From contig CAJOKY010000183.1 of NCBI GenBank assembly GCA_905235425.1, positions 1 to 5,227 on the forward strand: DNA of 5,227 bases. Direction: 5' to 3'. The notes under the pieces were generated by a model. The model ran no database searches and had not been told where the DNA came from. It worked only from the letters and a program-made list of their open reading frames with translations. This document shows, in pieces, positions 4,691-5,227 of this stretch. Each line of letters starts with the position of its first letter. Position 1 is the first letter of the stretch. This DNA is from an uncultured Selenomonadaceae bacterium. Its GTDB lineage: Bacteria > Bacillota > Negativicutes > Selenomonadales > Selenomonadaceae. The position numbers and the translations under genes were made by a program.

Positions 4691-5227
4691 TTGGTAAATA
4701 GAGTAGTTGTCACGGGATTGGGAGCGGTTACGCCTATTGGTACGGGCAAAGATAACTTTATCGCGGCATTGCGTGAAGGACGAAACGGCATTGAACGAAT
4801 CACGCAATTTGATCCTACAGAATACGCCTCACAAATTGCCGGTGAAGTCAAAAATTTCAATCCCGATGACTTTATCGACAAAAAAGAATCAAAGCGTATG
4901 GACAGGTACGCGCAGTTTGCAGTTGCGGCGTCAAAAATGGCTCTTGAAGACGCGGCGCTTGACCTTGAAAAGGAAGATCGTGAACGTACCGGCGTTTTTG
5001 TAGGTGCAGGTATCGGCGGTATGCCAACTCTTCATACGCAGTACCAAAAACTTTTTGACAAAGGTCCGTCTAAAATCAGTCCCTTTTTCATTCCGATGAT
5101 GATTGCCAACATGGCGGCAGGGCAAATTGCCATTACTCTCGGCGTTCATGGTCCTTCTGCTTGCGTAGTCACGGCTTGTGCGACCGGTACAAACTGCATA
5201 GGCGATGCTTTCCGCGTCATTCAAAAC
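4691..5227 (+). CDS. fabF: 3-oxoacyl-[acyl-carrier-protein] synthase II, N-terminal part (3' end outside window)
   Basis: FabF is the condensing enzyme of fatty-acid elongation: it extends acyl-ACP by two carbons from malonyl-ACP with release of CO2. The first 179 codons are present and the reading frame is open to the window end. The TTG start is set by AAAGGAGA (4675–4682), 8 nt upstream, and by the family start (M)xNRVVVTGLGAVTPIG (1–17). Other landmarks are MDRYAQFAVAA (70–80) and GVFVGAGIGG (101–110). The active-site cysteine is C163 in VVTACATGTNCIGDAF (159–174), at the same number as in E. coli FabF. The two catalytic histidines and the C-terminal half of the thiolase fold lie beyond the window. 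Transcription probably comes from the promoter before the fabK-like gene, through the heptamer array. FabF rather than FabB fits the TACATGTN motif and the Firmicutes context. Confidence 0.95.
   Translation, partial: MVNRVVVTGLGAVTPIGTGKDNFIAALREGRNGIERITQFDPTEYASQIAGEVKNFNPDDFIDKKESKRMDRYAQFAVAASKMALEDAALDLEKEDRERTGVFVGAGIGGMPTLHTQYQKLFDKGPSKISPFFIPMMIANMAAGQIAITLGVHGPSACVVTACATGTNCIGDAFRVIQN

Noticed and set aside
4707..5003. Forward open frame overlapping fabF
   Set aside because: It is in another frame of the clear fabF coding sequence, and its translation resembles no known family.

Overview
This window is a run of housekeeping genes, all on the + strand: the end of a ribosomal protein/RNA polymerase alpha operon (rpsK–rpsD–rpoA–rplQ), then a type II fatty-acid synthesis cluster (fabG–acpP–fabK-like–fabF, cut by the window edge). 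The best taxonomic guess is a Gram-negative-type Firmicute of the Negativicutes (Selenomonadales/Veillonellales-like). The S4 protein starts MAIDR and lacks the N-terminal zinc-cysteine cluster, a form I associate with that group. The other proteins are Firmicutes-like, the Shine-Dalgarno sites are strong, and an enoyl reductase II-type gene sits in the fab cluster. This is judged from memory of the families, not from a search.

Layout. 1–145 is the 3' end of rpsK. 146–227 is a gap filled by a heptanucleotide repeat array. 228–821 is rpsD. 820–901 is a second, hairpin-forming heptamer array that begins inside the rpsD stop codon. 924–2006 is rpoA, about 45 residues longer than the Bacillus protein. 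2021–2362 is rplQ. 2363–2474 is a spacer with a good sigma-A-type promoter. 2475–3224 is fabG. 3314–3544 is acpP. 3588–3621 is an intrinsic terminator with a likely promoter nested over it. 3648–4589 is the fabK-like flavoprotein gene. 4593–4671 is a third heptamer array. 4691–5227 is the first 179 codons of fabF. No gap exceeds 300 bases.

How the genes work together. The first block makes translation and transcription core parts. The second makes the fatty-acid elongation cycle: FabF condenses malonyl-ACP with acyl-ACP, FabG reduces the 3-ketoacyl-ACP, the FabK-like enzyme is the candidate enoyl-ACP reductase, and ACP carries the intermediates. No dehydratase (FabZ) is visible here. The nested promoter/terminator after acpP probably lets ACP be made in larger amounts than the enzymes downstream.

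I see no new defence, mobile or biosynthetic system. The most unusual content is non-coding: three related 7-nt-periodic arrays, each placed exactly between a stop codon and the next ribosome binding site. Also notable are the promoter lying in a terminator loop, the exclusive use of TTG/GTG starts in the four fab genes, and the insertions in RpoA.
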